Source: Gordonia aichiensis NBRC 108223 (GTDB lineage Bacteria > Actinomycetota > Actinomycetes > Mycobacteriales > Mycobacteriaceae). From it: 64,000 bases of DNA. The number at the start of each line of letters is the position of its first letter. Within the stretch, counting starts at the first letter, position 1. The position numbers and the translations under genes are program-made. A model generated the notes under the pieces. It was not told the origin of the DNA. It ran no database searches and saw only the letters and a list, made by a program, of their open reading frames with translations. Shown here one piece after another: positions 8,366 to 15,876 of the stretch. Where the stretch lies: contig NZ_BANR01000005.1 in assembly GCF_000332975.1 (NCBI RefSeq), positions 310,001 through 374,000 on the forward strand, written 5' to 3'.

Positions 8366-9882
8366 GCCGCACAGCGCAACCCGCCACAGAGACCGCCGAC
8401 GTCGTCGTTGTCGGAGGCGGGCCGGGAGGTTCGACGGTCGCCACACTGCTGGCCCGCAGCGGGCACCGCGTCGTGCAACTGGAGAAGGAGTCGTTCCCGA
8501 GGTATCAGATCGGCGAATCCCTGCTTCCGTCAACGATTCACGGCGTCTGTCGGTTGCTCGGCGTCGACGAGGAGATCAAGAACGCAGGCTTCATGCACAA
8601 ACGCGGCGGCAGCTTCCGCTGGGGGAAAAATCCCGTGCCGTGGAACTTCCTCTTCGCCATCTCACCGGAATTCGCAGGGGAGGGGTCCTACGCGTACCAG
8701 GTCGAGCGCATGAAGTTCGACCAGATCCTGCTCGAGAACGCTGCCGATCAGGGTGTCGATGTGCGCCAGCGCAGCCGGGTGACCACAACGGTTACCGACC
8801 ATTCCGGACGGGTCACCGGCATTCGGTACGTCGACTCCGACCGGGTCGAGCATCAGATCAACGCAAGATTCGTCGTCGACGCCTCGGGCAACACCACACG
8901 ATTGTCGAAGTACGCAGGCTCAGAACGGATCTACTCCGACTTCTTCCAGAATGTCGCGGTGTTCGGGTACTTCGAGAACGGGAAGCGATTCCCCGCGCCG
9001 GACAGCGGCAACATCCTGTGCGCGGCATTCGACGAGGGCTGGATGTGGTATATCCCGTTGTCGGACACCCTCACCAGTGTTGGTGCAGTCATCTCGCGCG
9101 AGAAGGCAGAGCATGCGCTCAACGCGCAAGAAGAGACCCTGCTGCACTATGTCGATCGATGCGAGATCGTGAAGGACATGCTCGCCGACGCCACACGGGT
9201 CACCGAGGGCACCTACGGCCAGATCCGTATTCGCAAGGACTACTCGTATGCCAACACACGCTTCTGGGGCAACGGCATGGTCCTCGTCGGTGATGCGGCA
9301 TGCTTCATCGATCCCGTGTTCTCCACCGGAGTTCATCTCGCGACGTATTCCGGTGTACTGGCTGCACGGTCGATCAACAGCGTCCTGGCAGGTGCGCTGA
9401 CCGAGGAACGTGCGTTCACAGAATTCGAAGGCCGCTACCGCCGCGAATACGCCGTGTTCTACGAATTCCTGTCGGCCTTCTACGACATGGAGCAGTCGGA
9501 GGACTCGTACTTCTGGAAGGCGCGCAAGGTGACGAACTTCGATCGCAACGACATGACCGCGTTCGTCTCACTCGTCGCGGGTGCCTACTCTGGTGAACAA
9601 GCCCTGACCGACCCGGATCAGATCGTCGAGCGGTTCTCTGCATCGACTGCTGCTCTCACCGCGGCAGCCGAGCGAACCGGTGGCATGGACACCGACTCGG
9701 GCCAGCGGATGGGCCACCTCTTCGGCACTCCCGTCGTACGTGAGGTCATGGAGGAGATGAACGCGCTACAGGCGCGCGCAGCGATCGGCACCGACGGGAG
9801 CGAGCCGCCGTTGCTCGACGGCGGTCTGGTCCCGTCGGCAGACGGCCTGAGCTGGGCCGAACCGGCTTCGGCTCCCGTCTGA
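8362..9882 (+). CDS. Flavin-dependent halogenase, carrier-tethered phenol type
   Basis: A 506-residue FADH2-dependent halogenase. The FAD dinucleotide motif GGGPGGS is at residues 18-24, followed by FPRYQIGESLLPST. The halogenase signature WxWxIP is present as WMWYIP at 227-232, and GDAACFIDPVFSTGVHLATYS follows near 310. Overall the protein resembles BhaA/VhaA of glycopeptide clusters and, less closely, PltA. Those enzymes chlorinate phenol or pyrrole rings while the substrate is bound to a carrier protein. Here the partner is almost certainly the aryl carrier protein immediately upstream, with a 4-nt overlap. Predicted reaction: chlorination of the salicyl or dihydroxybenzoyl ring on the carrier, using FADH2 from a separate reductase. 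A non-halogenating flavin monooxygenase is possible but disfavoured by the intact signature. Confidence 0.88.
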   Translation: MSRTAQPATETADVVVVGGGPGGSTVATLLARSGHRVVQLEKESFPRYQIGESLLPSTIHGVCRLLGVDEEIKNAGFMHKRGGSFRWGKNPVPWNFLFAISPEFAGEGSYAYQVERMKFDQILLENAADQGVDVRQRSRVTTTVTDHSGRVTGIRYVDSDRVEHQINARFVVDASGNTTRLSKYAGSERIYSDFFQNVAVFGYFENGKRFPAPDSGNILCAAFDEGWMWYIPLSDTLTSVGAVISREKAEHALNAQEETLLHYVDRCEIVKDMLADATRVTEGTYGQIRIRKDYSYANTRFWGNGMVLVGDAACFIDPVFSTGVHLATYSGVLAARSINSVLAGALTEERAFTEFEGRYRREYAVFYEFLSAFYDMEQSEDSYFWKARKVTNFDRNDMTAFVSLVAGAYSGEQALTDPDQIVERFSASTAALTAAAERTGGMDTDSGQRMGHLFGTPVVREVMEEMNALQARAAIGTDGSEPPLLDGGLVPSADGLSWAEPASAPV

Positions 9883-9898
9883 CCGGCCAGGCCGCGCC

Positions 9899-11149
9899 AT
9901 GCTGACGGCACTGGCAGTGGTCCTCGGCACGGCGGTCGTGTGCGGCGCGATCGCGCGTCGACTCGGATTCCCATCGATGGCAGGCGAATTGGTTGCGGGT
10001 GTCCTGCTCGGACCCTCGGTGCTCGGCCTGATCGCCCCACACGTGACCGGAATGGTCGTCGATGCCGAGGGCACGCCGAACGTGGCGATATCCGCGGTCG
10101 GTACCCTCGCCGTCGTCCTGCTCGTCGGCCTCGCCGCGACAGAACTCGACGCCCGGTTCCTGCGCACCTACGCAGGCACGATCGGCACGGTGGGCATCGT
10201 CGCGTTCGTGATCCCACTCGCGGTCGGCATCGGTATCGGATTCGTCCTGCCATCCCGGTTTCTTGGAGATGGCGCGCACACAGCACAATTCGCGGTCCTG
10301 CTCGGCCTCGCGATGTCGGTCAGCGCGATCCCTGTCATCGCGAGCATTCTCGGCGAGCTGAGTCTGCTTCGCACGACGCTCGGTCGGCTCGTCCTGTCGG
10401 TGGGGACCGTGACCGACCTCGCGGCCTGGGTGGCACTCGCGGCGGTGTCGGCACTGGCGACGGTCGGCCTTCGTGGCTGGCACCTGCCTCTGACGCTTGT
10501 CGCCGTGGCGGGGTCGGTGGGGGTGGCGTTGATCGCACGGCCGATCCTCGGACACCTGATGACCCGATTCGAGACCGCGGGCCACGACACGCAATCGGCA
10601 GCAGTGATGGTGATCGCGATGATCGCAGGTGCCGCAGCGACCGACGCCATGCACCTCGATGCCGTTCTCGGTGCCGTACTGGCAGGCATCGCGTGTGGTC
10701 GGCGCCCGGAGCGGGTCGTTGCGCCGCTCCGGATGGTCACCGCGACGGTTCTGGCGCCGGTCTTTCTCGCCTCGGCAGGGCTGCACGTCGATCTGCGTGC
10801 TCTCGCATCCCCCGCGGTGGCGGGAATCGCCATCGGCGTCATCACCGCGGCTGTCGTCGCGAAGCTGGTCGGCGGCTACCTCGGTGCACGGCTTGCCCGC
10901 AGGCCCCGATGGGAGTCGGTGGCCATCGCTAGTGGACTCAATGCACGCGGTGTGGTCGAGATCATCATCGCGACAACCGCATTGGGTCTCGGCATCTTCA
11001 GCGAGGAGACCTACATGATCGTCGTCGTCATGGCGGTACTCACGTCGGTGATGGCGGGACCGATGGTCGCGGCGGCCGCGCGCCGATGGCGTCCGGGTGC
11101 CGGTGGGTCAGTCCTCGTCGGCGCCGAGCGCCCGCAGCACGGTACGTAG
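9899..11149 (+). CDS. CPA2-family cation/proton antiporter
   Basis: A polytopic membrane protein of 416 residues with about 12 hydrophobic segments. It is related to Kef/NapA-type monovalent cation:proton antiporters; the first segments contain GFPSMAGELVAGVLLGPSVLG, typical of the family. It starts 16 nt after the halogenase and so lies in the iron-regulated operon. Antiporters of this kind also accompany halogenase genes in some glycopeptide clusters, from memory. Possible jobs are ion or pH balance during siderophore export, or transport of the product itself; neither is shown by the sequence. Its last 42 nt overlap the 3' end of the convergent isochorismate synthase gene. Confidence 0.88.
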   Translation: MLTALAVVLGTAVVCGAIARRLGFPSMAGELVAGVLLGPSVLGLIAPHVTGMVVDAEGTPNVAISAVGTLAVVLLVGLAATELDARFLRTYAGTIGTVGIVAFVIPLAVGIGIGFVLPSRFLGDGAHTAQFAVLLGLAMSVSAIPVIASILGELSLLRTTLGRLVLSVGTVTDLAAWVALAAVSALATVGLRGWHLPLTLVAVAGSVGVALIARPILGHLMTRFETAGHDTQSAAVMVIAMIAGAAATDAMHLDAVLGAVLAGIACGRRPERVVAPLRMVTATVLAPVFLASAGLHVDLRALASPAVAGIAIGVITAAVVAKLVGGYLGARLARRPRWESVAIASGLNARGVVEIIIATTALGLGIFSEETYMIVVVMAVLTSVMAGPMVAAAARRWRPGAGGSVLVGAERPQHGT

Positions 11150-12367
11150 CTTGGCCGTCGTCTCGGTGACCTCGGCGTCGGGATCCGACTCGGCGACGAT
11201 GCCGCCCCCGGCCCAGGTCGTCACGTCGCCGGTGCGCGAATCGATCTCGGCACAGCGGATGGCGACCAGCCACTCGCCGTCTCCTGAGCTCAGCGTCCCG
11301 GCCATGTCCCGCCGATCCGACACGGTCGCGCCGTCCGCTCCGCGGTACTCGCCGGGGCGGGTACCGGGCGCGAGCTCTCCGAGACACCACCCGACGGCTC
11401 CGCCGTAGAAGCCGCGGTCGCCCTCCGTCGCGCGGATGTATTCGCGTGCGGTGTCGGTGGGTGTTCCGCACACGGCAGGCGTGGGGTGGACGGCGATCGC
11501 GAGATCCAGGGCGGTGGTCGAGGCGTCGGCAAGTTCACCGACGATGGGGGTCCCGAGGTGCCACATCGTCGACGTACGCACGATCGATGGTGCCTCGGGA
11601 ACATCGAGGTGGCTGCACAATGGCGTAAGTGCACTCCGCAGGGCTTCGATGACGAAGCTGTGCTCGCCGAGATCTTTGGCGGAGGAACTCAATGTTCTCG
11701 CTCGCTCGGTGTCGACGGTCGGATCGCGATGGCGAGCCGCCGAACCGGCAAGGGGGTGCGCGCTGACCCGTGTGCCACGCCTGCGGACGAGAACCTCGGG
11801 GCTCGCACCTACGAGATACCGGCCGTGGTAGGCCGCGCCTGCGGGAGCGAGGCTCGTGCGAAAGATGCCGGATTCGGGGTTTTGCGTGGCGAGGGCTGCA
11901 CACAACAGCTCGGGAGATAGGTCTGCGCTGTGTAACAACAGTTTTCGCGCCAACACCACCTTGGCGAGTGGACTCGCCGGATCAGCGAGTACCGCCACCG
12001 CCGCGTCGACGCGCTCGCGGTGCTCGGTGGGCCGCGGTTCCGCTGCGACGATGTTCGCGCTCACGGCCCCCTGTGTGGCTGTCCAGGTGGTGGGCCGCGG
12101 CTCGAAGCACACGTGCGCGGGAGCGGTCAGTGCGCTCGGTGTGCGTGAGTCGAATGCAAGCGCTCCGACGATGGCCGCGTGGTCGCCGCGCGCGAGCGAC
12201 TCGGCGGCGAGACGAGGATCGTCGAAAGACGGCAACCCGCCGCGTGCAGAGCACAGGTGATCCGAGCCGGCGAACGCGAAATGCTCGGCAGGGCCGGAGA
12301 ATTGCTCAGCACGCACGGCATGACGGGCAGAATCGTCCGACTGTTCTGTCGAACTCGAAAGAGTCAT
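11108..12367 (-). CDS. Isochorismate synthase (EntC/DhbC/MenF family)
   Basis: A 419-residue chorismate-utilising enzyme that converts chorismate to isochorismate, the precursor of 2,3-dihydroxybenzoate or salicylate. Family marks in order: AKVVLARKLLL, VRTSTMWHLGTPIVGEL, VHPTPAVCGTP, GFYGGAVGWC and a C-terminal GGGIVAESDP. It is closer by eye to EntC/DhbC than to the salicylate synthase MbtI. About 25-30 extra residues sit between GGAVGWC and the EWLVAIRCAE strand compared with EntC. ATG 12367 is preceded by GGAGG at a 12-nt spacing. It is divergent from the ornithine monooxygenase, so both may answer to the iron box at 12448. Isochorismatase, DHB dehydrogenase or pyruvate lyase genes needed to finish the aryl acid are not in the window. 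Confidence 0.9.
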   Translation of the reverse strand: MTLSSSTEQSDDSARHAVRAEQFSGPAEHFAFAGSDHLCSARGGLPSFDDPRLAAESLARGDHAAIVGALAFDSRTPSALTAPAHVCFEPRPTTWTATQGAVSANIVAAEPRPTEHRERVDAAVAVLADPASPLAKVVLARKLLLHSADLSPELLCAALATQNPESGIFRTSLAPAGAAYHGRYLVGASPEVLVRRRGTRVSAHPLAGSAARHRDPTVDTERARTLSSSAKDLGEHSFVIEALRSALTPLCSHLDVPEAPSIVRTSTMWHLGTPIVGELADASTTALDLAIAVHPTPAVCGTPTDTAREYIRATEGDRGFYGGAVGWCLGELAPGTRPGEYRGADGATVSDRRDMAGTLSSGDGEWLVAIRCAEIDSRTGDVTTWAGGGIVAESDPDAEVTETTAKLRTVLRALGADED

Positions 12368-12447
12368 GATGTCGGTCGTCCTCCTCATTCGAAACGGATT
12401 CGACGTGCGATGTGCGCCGTAGGGGGCACGTGATGGCGAACTAATGA

Positions 12448-12466
12448 TTAGGTTAGACTTACCTAG
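12448..12466 (+). promoter_or_regulatory. IdeR/DtxR-type iron box
   Basis: TTAGGTTAGACTTACCTAG matches 16 of 19 consensus positions, the best of the three boxes. It covers TAGACT (12455-12460), a -10 hexamer for the ornithine monooxygenase gene. It lies between that gene and the divergent isochorismate synthase gene and could repress both. Confidence 0.88.
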
Positions 12467-12518
12467 CATTACGTGCGGCGGTGGCCCACGGACATCAGGA
12501 CGATCTAGGGAGTGGCGC

Positions 12519-13832
12519 GTGTGTAGTGAGCGGAACTCCGAACTCGATATCGCTGGCATCGGATTCGGACCCTCGAACCTGGCCCTGGCCATCGCGGTCG
12601 AGGAACACAACACCTCGAGCACGACCCGTGAGCGCGGCATCACCGCCCGGTTCTTCGAGAAGAAGCCCCGGTTCGGATGGCACCCCGGAATGCTGCTTCC
12701 CGGCGCGACCATGCAGGTGTCTTTTCTCAAAGACCTGGTGACGCAACGGAACACATCGAGTTCGTATTCGTTTCTGAATTACCTCGCCGAGCATGACCGA
12801 CTCGGTCACTTCATCAATCGGCAGGACTTCTTCCCGCTGCGCGTCGAATTCCACGACTACCTGCGCTGGGCGGCCGACCGTCTGTCGATCCCGGTCGACT
12901 ACGGCTGCGAGATCACCTCGGTGACGTTCATGGACGGCGCGTTCGACATCACCTCCGCATCGGGCGAGCGGGTCCGCGCACGCAACCTGGTGCTCGGCGG
13001 AGGGCTTCGGGCCAAACTGCCCGCGGGCGTCGTCGCCGGCCGACGCGTGTTCCACAACCATCACGTACTGCCGAACCTCGCGCAGTTGCCGCCGCTGACG
13101 CATCGCAGATTCGCGGTGATCGGCGCGGGCCAGAGCGCCGCGGAGGTCGCGGCCCACCTACACGAGACGACGGACGCCGAGGTGCATGCCGTGTTCTCCA
13201 AGTACGGCTACACCCCTGCCGACGACAGTCCCTATGCGAACCGCATCTTCGACTCCGACGCCGTCGACGAGTACTTCTCGGCCGAGCCCGCCTGGCGCGA
13301 CCGACTCCTGCAGTACCACCGCAGCACCAATTACTCGGCCGTGGATCCGGTCCTGATCACCGATCTCTACGGGCGCGAGTACAGCGAACGCGTATCGGGG
13401 CGCCGCCGCCTGTTCGTGCACGGCGCCACCGAGGTCACCGATCTCGACGAGACCGCCGACGGCGCACGGTTGCGGATCGCACATCGCACGACCGGCGAAG
13501 AACTCGACCTCGAGTGCGATGCCGTGGTGTTCGCAACGGGATTCGAGCCGACGCCGGTCTCGGACATGCTCGGTGATCTCGCCGCGTACTGCGCGGCCGA
13601 CCAGCACGGTCGACCCGTACTCGACCGCGCGTACCGTCTGCAGACGTCACCGGAGATCACCGGGCAGATCTTCGTACAAGGAAACTCCGAACACACACAC
13701 GGACTCACGTCGACGCTACTGTCGAACGTGGCCATCCGATCGGGGGAGATCCTCGACGCTATCACTGACCGGGGGCTGCCCGAACCGATAAAGACGGCCG
13801 TACCAGCTGGCCAGAGCGCTGCCGGCGCCTAA
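12519..13832 (+). CDS. L-ornithine N5-monooxygenase
   Basis: A class B flavin monooxygenase of 437 residues that hydroxylates the side-chain amine of ornithine, making the hydroxamate precursor of the siderophore. FAD site GIGFGPSNLALA is near residue 16 and NADPH site VIGAGQSAAEVA near 198. The stretch MQVSFLKDLVTQRN followed by YSFLNYL is typical of PvdA/SidA-type ornithine enzymes rather than MbtG-type lysine enzymes. I chose GTG 12519 (AGGGAG 6 nt upstream); an ATG at 12444 lies upstream of the iron box and cannot be the start. The siderophore-interacting protein follows after 20 nt, probably in one operon. Confidence 0.92.
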   Translation: MCSERNSELDIAGIGFGPSNLALAIAVEEHNTSSTTRERGITARFFEKKPRFGWHPGMLLPGATMQVSFLKDLVTQRNTSSSYSFLNYLAEHDRLGHFINRQDFFPLRVEFHDYLRWAADRLSIPVDYGCEITSVTFMDGAFDITSASGERVRARNLVLGGGLRAKLPAGVVAGRRVFHNHHVLPNLAQLPPLTHRRFAVIGAGQSAAEVAAHLHETTDAEVHAVFSKYGYTPADDSPYANRIFDSDAVDEYFSAEPAWRDRLLQYHRSTNYSAVDPVLITDLYGREYSERVSGRRRLFVHGATEVTDLDETADGARLRIAHRTTGEELDLECDAVVFATGFEPTPVSDMLGDLAAYCAADQHGRPVLDRAYRLQTSPEITGQIFVQGNSEHTHGLTSTLLSNVAIRSGEILDAITDRGLPEPIKTAVPAGQSAAGA

Positions 13833-13852
13833 GTTTTGGAGAGGTGAGAATT

Positions 13853-14716
13853 GTGACCGGGTCACAGACCGTCGGTGGGCAGGACACCACACCCCACCCG
13901 ACCGAGATCACGTTGACCATGTACGACCTGCTGCCCCGGACGGTCGAGGTGATCGAGACAATCGATCTGAGTCCGGACATGCGTCGGGTGCGCTTCGCGA
14001 TCAGTGCGCCGGAGAGCTTCATCGTCGTGCACATGGCACCCGACGACCACATCAAGCTGTTCTTTCCCGACCCGGAGACCGGCGAGATCGTCATGCCCGG
14101 TGTCGGCGCCGACGGCATGCGGTTGCCGACCGAGGGAAGATTCCCCATCTATCGCGACTACACGATCCGCGCCTTCGACCGCGATCGCGGCGTGCTCGAC
14201 ATCGACTTCGTCCTGCATGATCACGGCGTCGCGGGGAAGTGGGCCGGACAGGCGGTCGCGGGCGATCGGCTCGGCATGCTCGGCCCGCGCGGTTCGCACA
14301 TCTATCCGACAGGTTATGACTGGTACCTGCTCGGCGCCGACGACACCGCGCTACCGGCACTTGCGCGCTGGCTCGAGGAGCTGCCCGCCGACAAGCCGGT
14401 GATCGCATTCGCCGAAGTCACGGGACCGGACACCGAGATCGAGCTTCCCGAACGTCCGAATGCCCGCGTCCACTTCGTCCACCGTGGCGCCGACCAGTCC
14501 GGCCGGGGAACCAACCTCTTGCGTGCTCTGCAGCAGCTGGATCTCCCCGAGGGCGACTTCTACAGCTGGTTCGCCGGTGAGGCGTTGTCGCTCAAGCCGA
14601 TCCGCCGTCACCTACGACGCGAACTCGGTCGGTCCAAGGGCTCCGTCAAGGTGGACGGCTACTGGCGCACAGGAACGGTCAACCTCGACCATCACGTCGA
14701 GGACGACGACTCGTAG
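13853..14716 (+). CDS. Siderophore-interacting protein (FAD-dependent ferric-siderophore reductase)
   Basis: A 287-residue flavoprotein of the SIP/ViuB family. These cytoplasmic enzymes reduce ferric siderophore to release iron. The N-terminal FAD-binding barrel contains FPIYRDYTIRAFD (near residue 98), the usual isoalloxazine-contact motif. The C-terminal NAD(P)H-like domain has YLLGADDTALPAL and ends with WFAGEALSLKPIRRHLRRELG. GTG 13853 is chosen because GGAGAGG ends 8 nt upstream; a GTG at 13844 overlaps that site. It lies 20 nt after the ornithine monooxygenase and shares its iron-box promoter, so synthesis and use of the siderophore are co-regulated. Confidence 0.92.
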   Translation: MTGSQTVGGQDTTPHPTEITLTMYDLLPRTVEVIETIDLSPDMRRVRFAISAPESFIVVHMAPDDHIKLFFPDPETGEIVMPGVGADGMRLPTEGRFPIYRDYTIRAFDRDRGVLDIDFVLHDHGVAGKWAGQAVAGDRLGMLGPRGSHIYPTGYDWYLLGADDTALPALARWLEELPADKPVIAFAEVTGPDTEIELPERPNARVHFVHRGADQSGRGTNLLRALQQLDLPEGDFYSWFAGEALSLKPIRRHLRRELGRSKGSVKVDGYWRTGTVNLDHHVEDDDS

Positions 14717-14778
14717 CGTCGGACGGCACGACTGGCACATGCCCCACCGGGCCTCGGCAACCGGAGTAGGCGCCGGTA

Positions 14779-15831
14779 CTACCTCGAACTCGACGTCTCG
14801 CTCGCTCCGCCCATCTGCCGGGCAAACGACGCGATCGTCTCGATGAGGTGATCGAACACGGCGTCGACGTCGGTGGCGGTGGCGATGCGGGCATTCGGCG
14901 GTCCACCCCACATGCCGCGTTCGTCGGACACGGTCATCCCGCGGGTGAGTGCACCGATGAGTTCGACGCCGACCTGGGCGGGGACGGTCTCGGCCAGCGA
15001 CGGATCGAGCGCGACCATCGCGGCGAACGGGTCGTGCAGGTGGGCCAGGTAACCCTCGTCGTGGGCATGGTGGAATTCCAGGTAGAAGCGCATCGCGTCG
15101 ACGAGGTGGCGCACGATCGGATTGTCGGCGACCGATCGGGTGCCCGGTTCGTCCGTCGGGTCGAGATATTCGACAGGACTACTACCTGCGGCCGCTGCGA
15201 GCCGCACGAGGTGATCGGGGAGTAGGGCGACCGTCTCGGTCAGGTCGAGCGGACACACGATCGGCGCAGGCGCTCCGTCGACGCCGAACGCCGCGAAGAC
15301 CTCGGCAGCCGCCTCGGGGTCGACGGCGACATTCCATTCCGCAACAGGCGTGGTGTTGCCGTGCGCATGGAACGCGCCGCCCATGATCACCAGTCGGCGG
15401 AGTCGTCGCGGGAGTGTCGGGTCCCGGCGGATCGCGGTGGCCAGTGACGTGAGTGGCCCTGTGACGAGTCCCACCAGCTCACCGTCGTAGGCGTGGGCGG
15501 CGTCGAGCCATGCGTCCGGCCCATCGGTGTCGGCGACGACGACGTCGGGTGTGGGAAGTTCTGCATACCCGACCCCGAGTGGTCCGTGGGTGTCCTCGGT
15601 GGTCATCAGCGCTGCCATCAGCGGGCCGTCCGGCCCTCGATGCACCGGGATGTCGCCGCGACCGCACAGCGACAGCCAGGCCAGGTTGTTGGCGGTCACC
15701 ACATCGACGGGAACATTGCCTGCGGTACTCGTGATGCCGACGATGTCGACGTCGGTGCGCGCAAGGAGATACAGCAGTGCGACGGAGTCGTCGATGCCGG
15801 TGTCGCAGTCGAAGAACAGTCGCTGAGTCAC
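14779..15831 (-). CDS. Inosine-uridine-type nucleoside hydrolase
   Basis: A 350-residue nucleoside hydrolase of the IunH family, which cleaves the N-glycosidic bond of ribonucleosides to free base and ribose. The calcium-binding DCDTGIDD motif is at residues 8-15, and VIMGGAF and the EWNVAVDPEAA segment follow as in the family. GTG 15831 puts the DxDxGxDD motif at the usual distance from the N-terminus; longer in-frame starts run into the divergent channel gene. Substrate preference cannot be read from sequence. It sits between the siderophore genes and the tRNA, 45 bp from the divergent mscS-like gene, and is probably for purine or pyrimidine salvage. Confidence 0.9.
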   Translation of the reverse strand: MTQRLFFDCDTGIDDSVALLYLLARTDVDIVGITSTAGNVPVDVVTANNLAWLSLCGRGDIPVHRGPDGPLMAALMTTEDTHGPLGVGYAELPTPDVVVADTDGPDAWLDAAHAYDGELVGLVTGPLTSLATAIRRDPTLPRRLRRLVIMGGAFHAHGNTTPVAEWNVAVDPEAAAEVFAAFGVDGAPAPIVCPLDLTETVALLPDHLVRLAAAAGSSPVEYLDPTDEPGTRSVADNPIVRHLVDAMRFYLEFHHAHDEGYLAHLHDPFAAMVALDPSLAETVPAQVGVELIGALTRGMTVSDERGMWGGPPNARIATATDVDAVFDHLIETIASFARQMGGASETSSSR

Positions 15832-15863
15832 GTCACAATTCTGGCGGATTCGTGTCGAATACG

Positions 15864-15869
15864 TACGGT
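15864..15869 (+). promoter_or_regulatory. -10 hexamer of a leaderless mscS-like transcript
   Basis: TACGGT lies 7 nt before ATG 15877, so transcription should begin at the start codon itself. Confidence 0.55.
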
Positions 15870-15876
15870 CGGGTTC

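Noticed and set aside
8362-9882. Geranylgeranyl reductase or ordinary flavin hydroxylase instead of a halogenase
   Set aside because: The WxWxIP signature, the FPRYQIGESLLPST opening and the GDAACFIDPVFSTGVHLATYS block are those of carrier-tethered halogenases.
11108-12367. Salicylate synthase (MbtI type) instead of isochorismate synthase
   Set aside because: The MWHLGTP, HPTPAVCGTP and YGGAVGWC blocks follow EntC/DhbC more closely, although an assay would be needed to exclude lyase activity.
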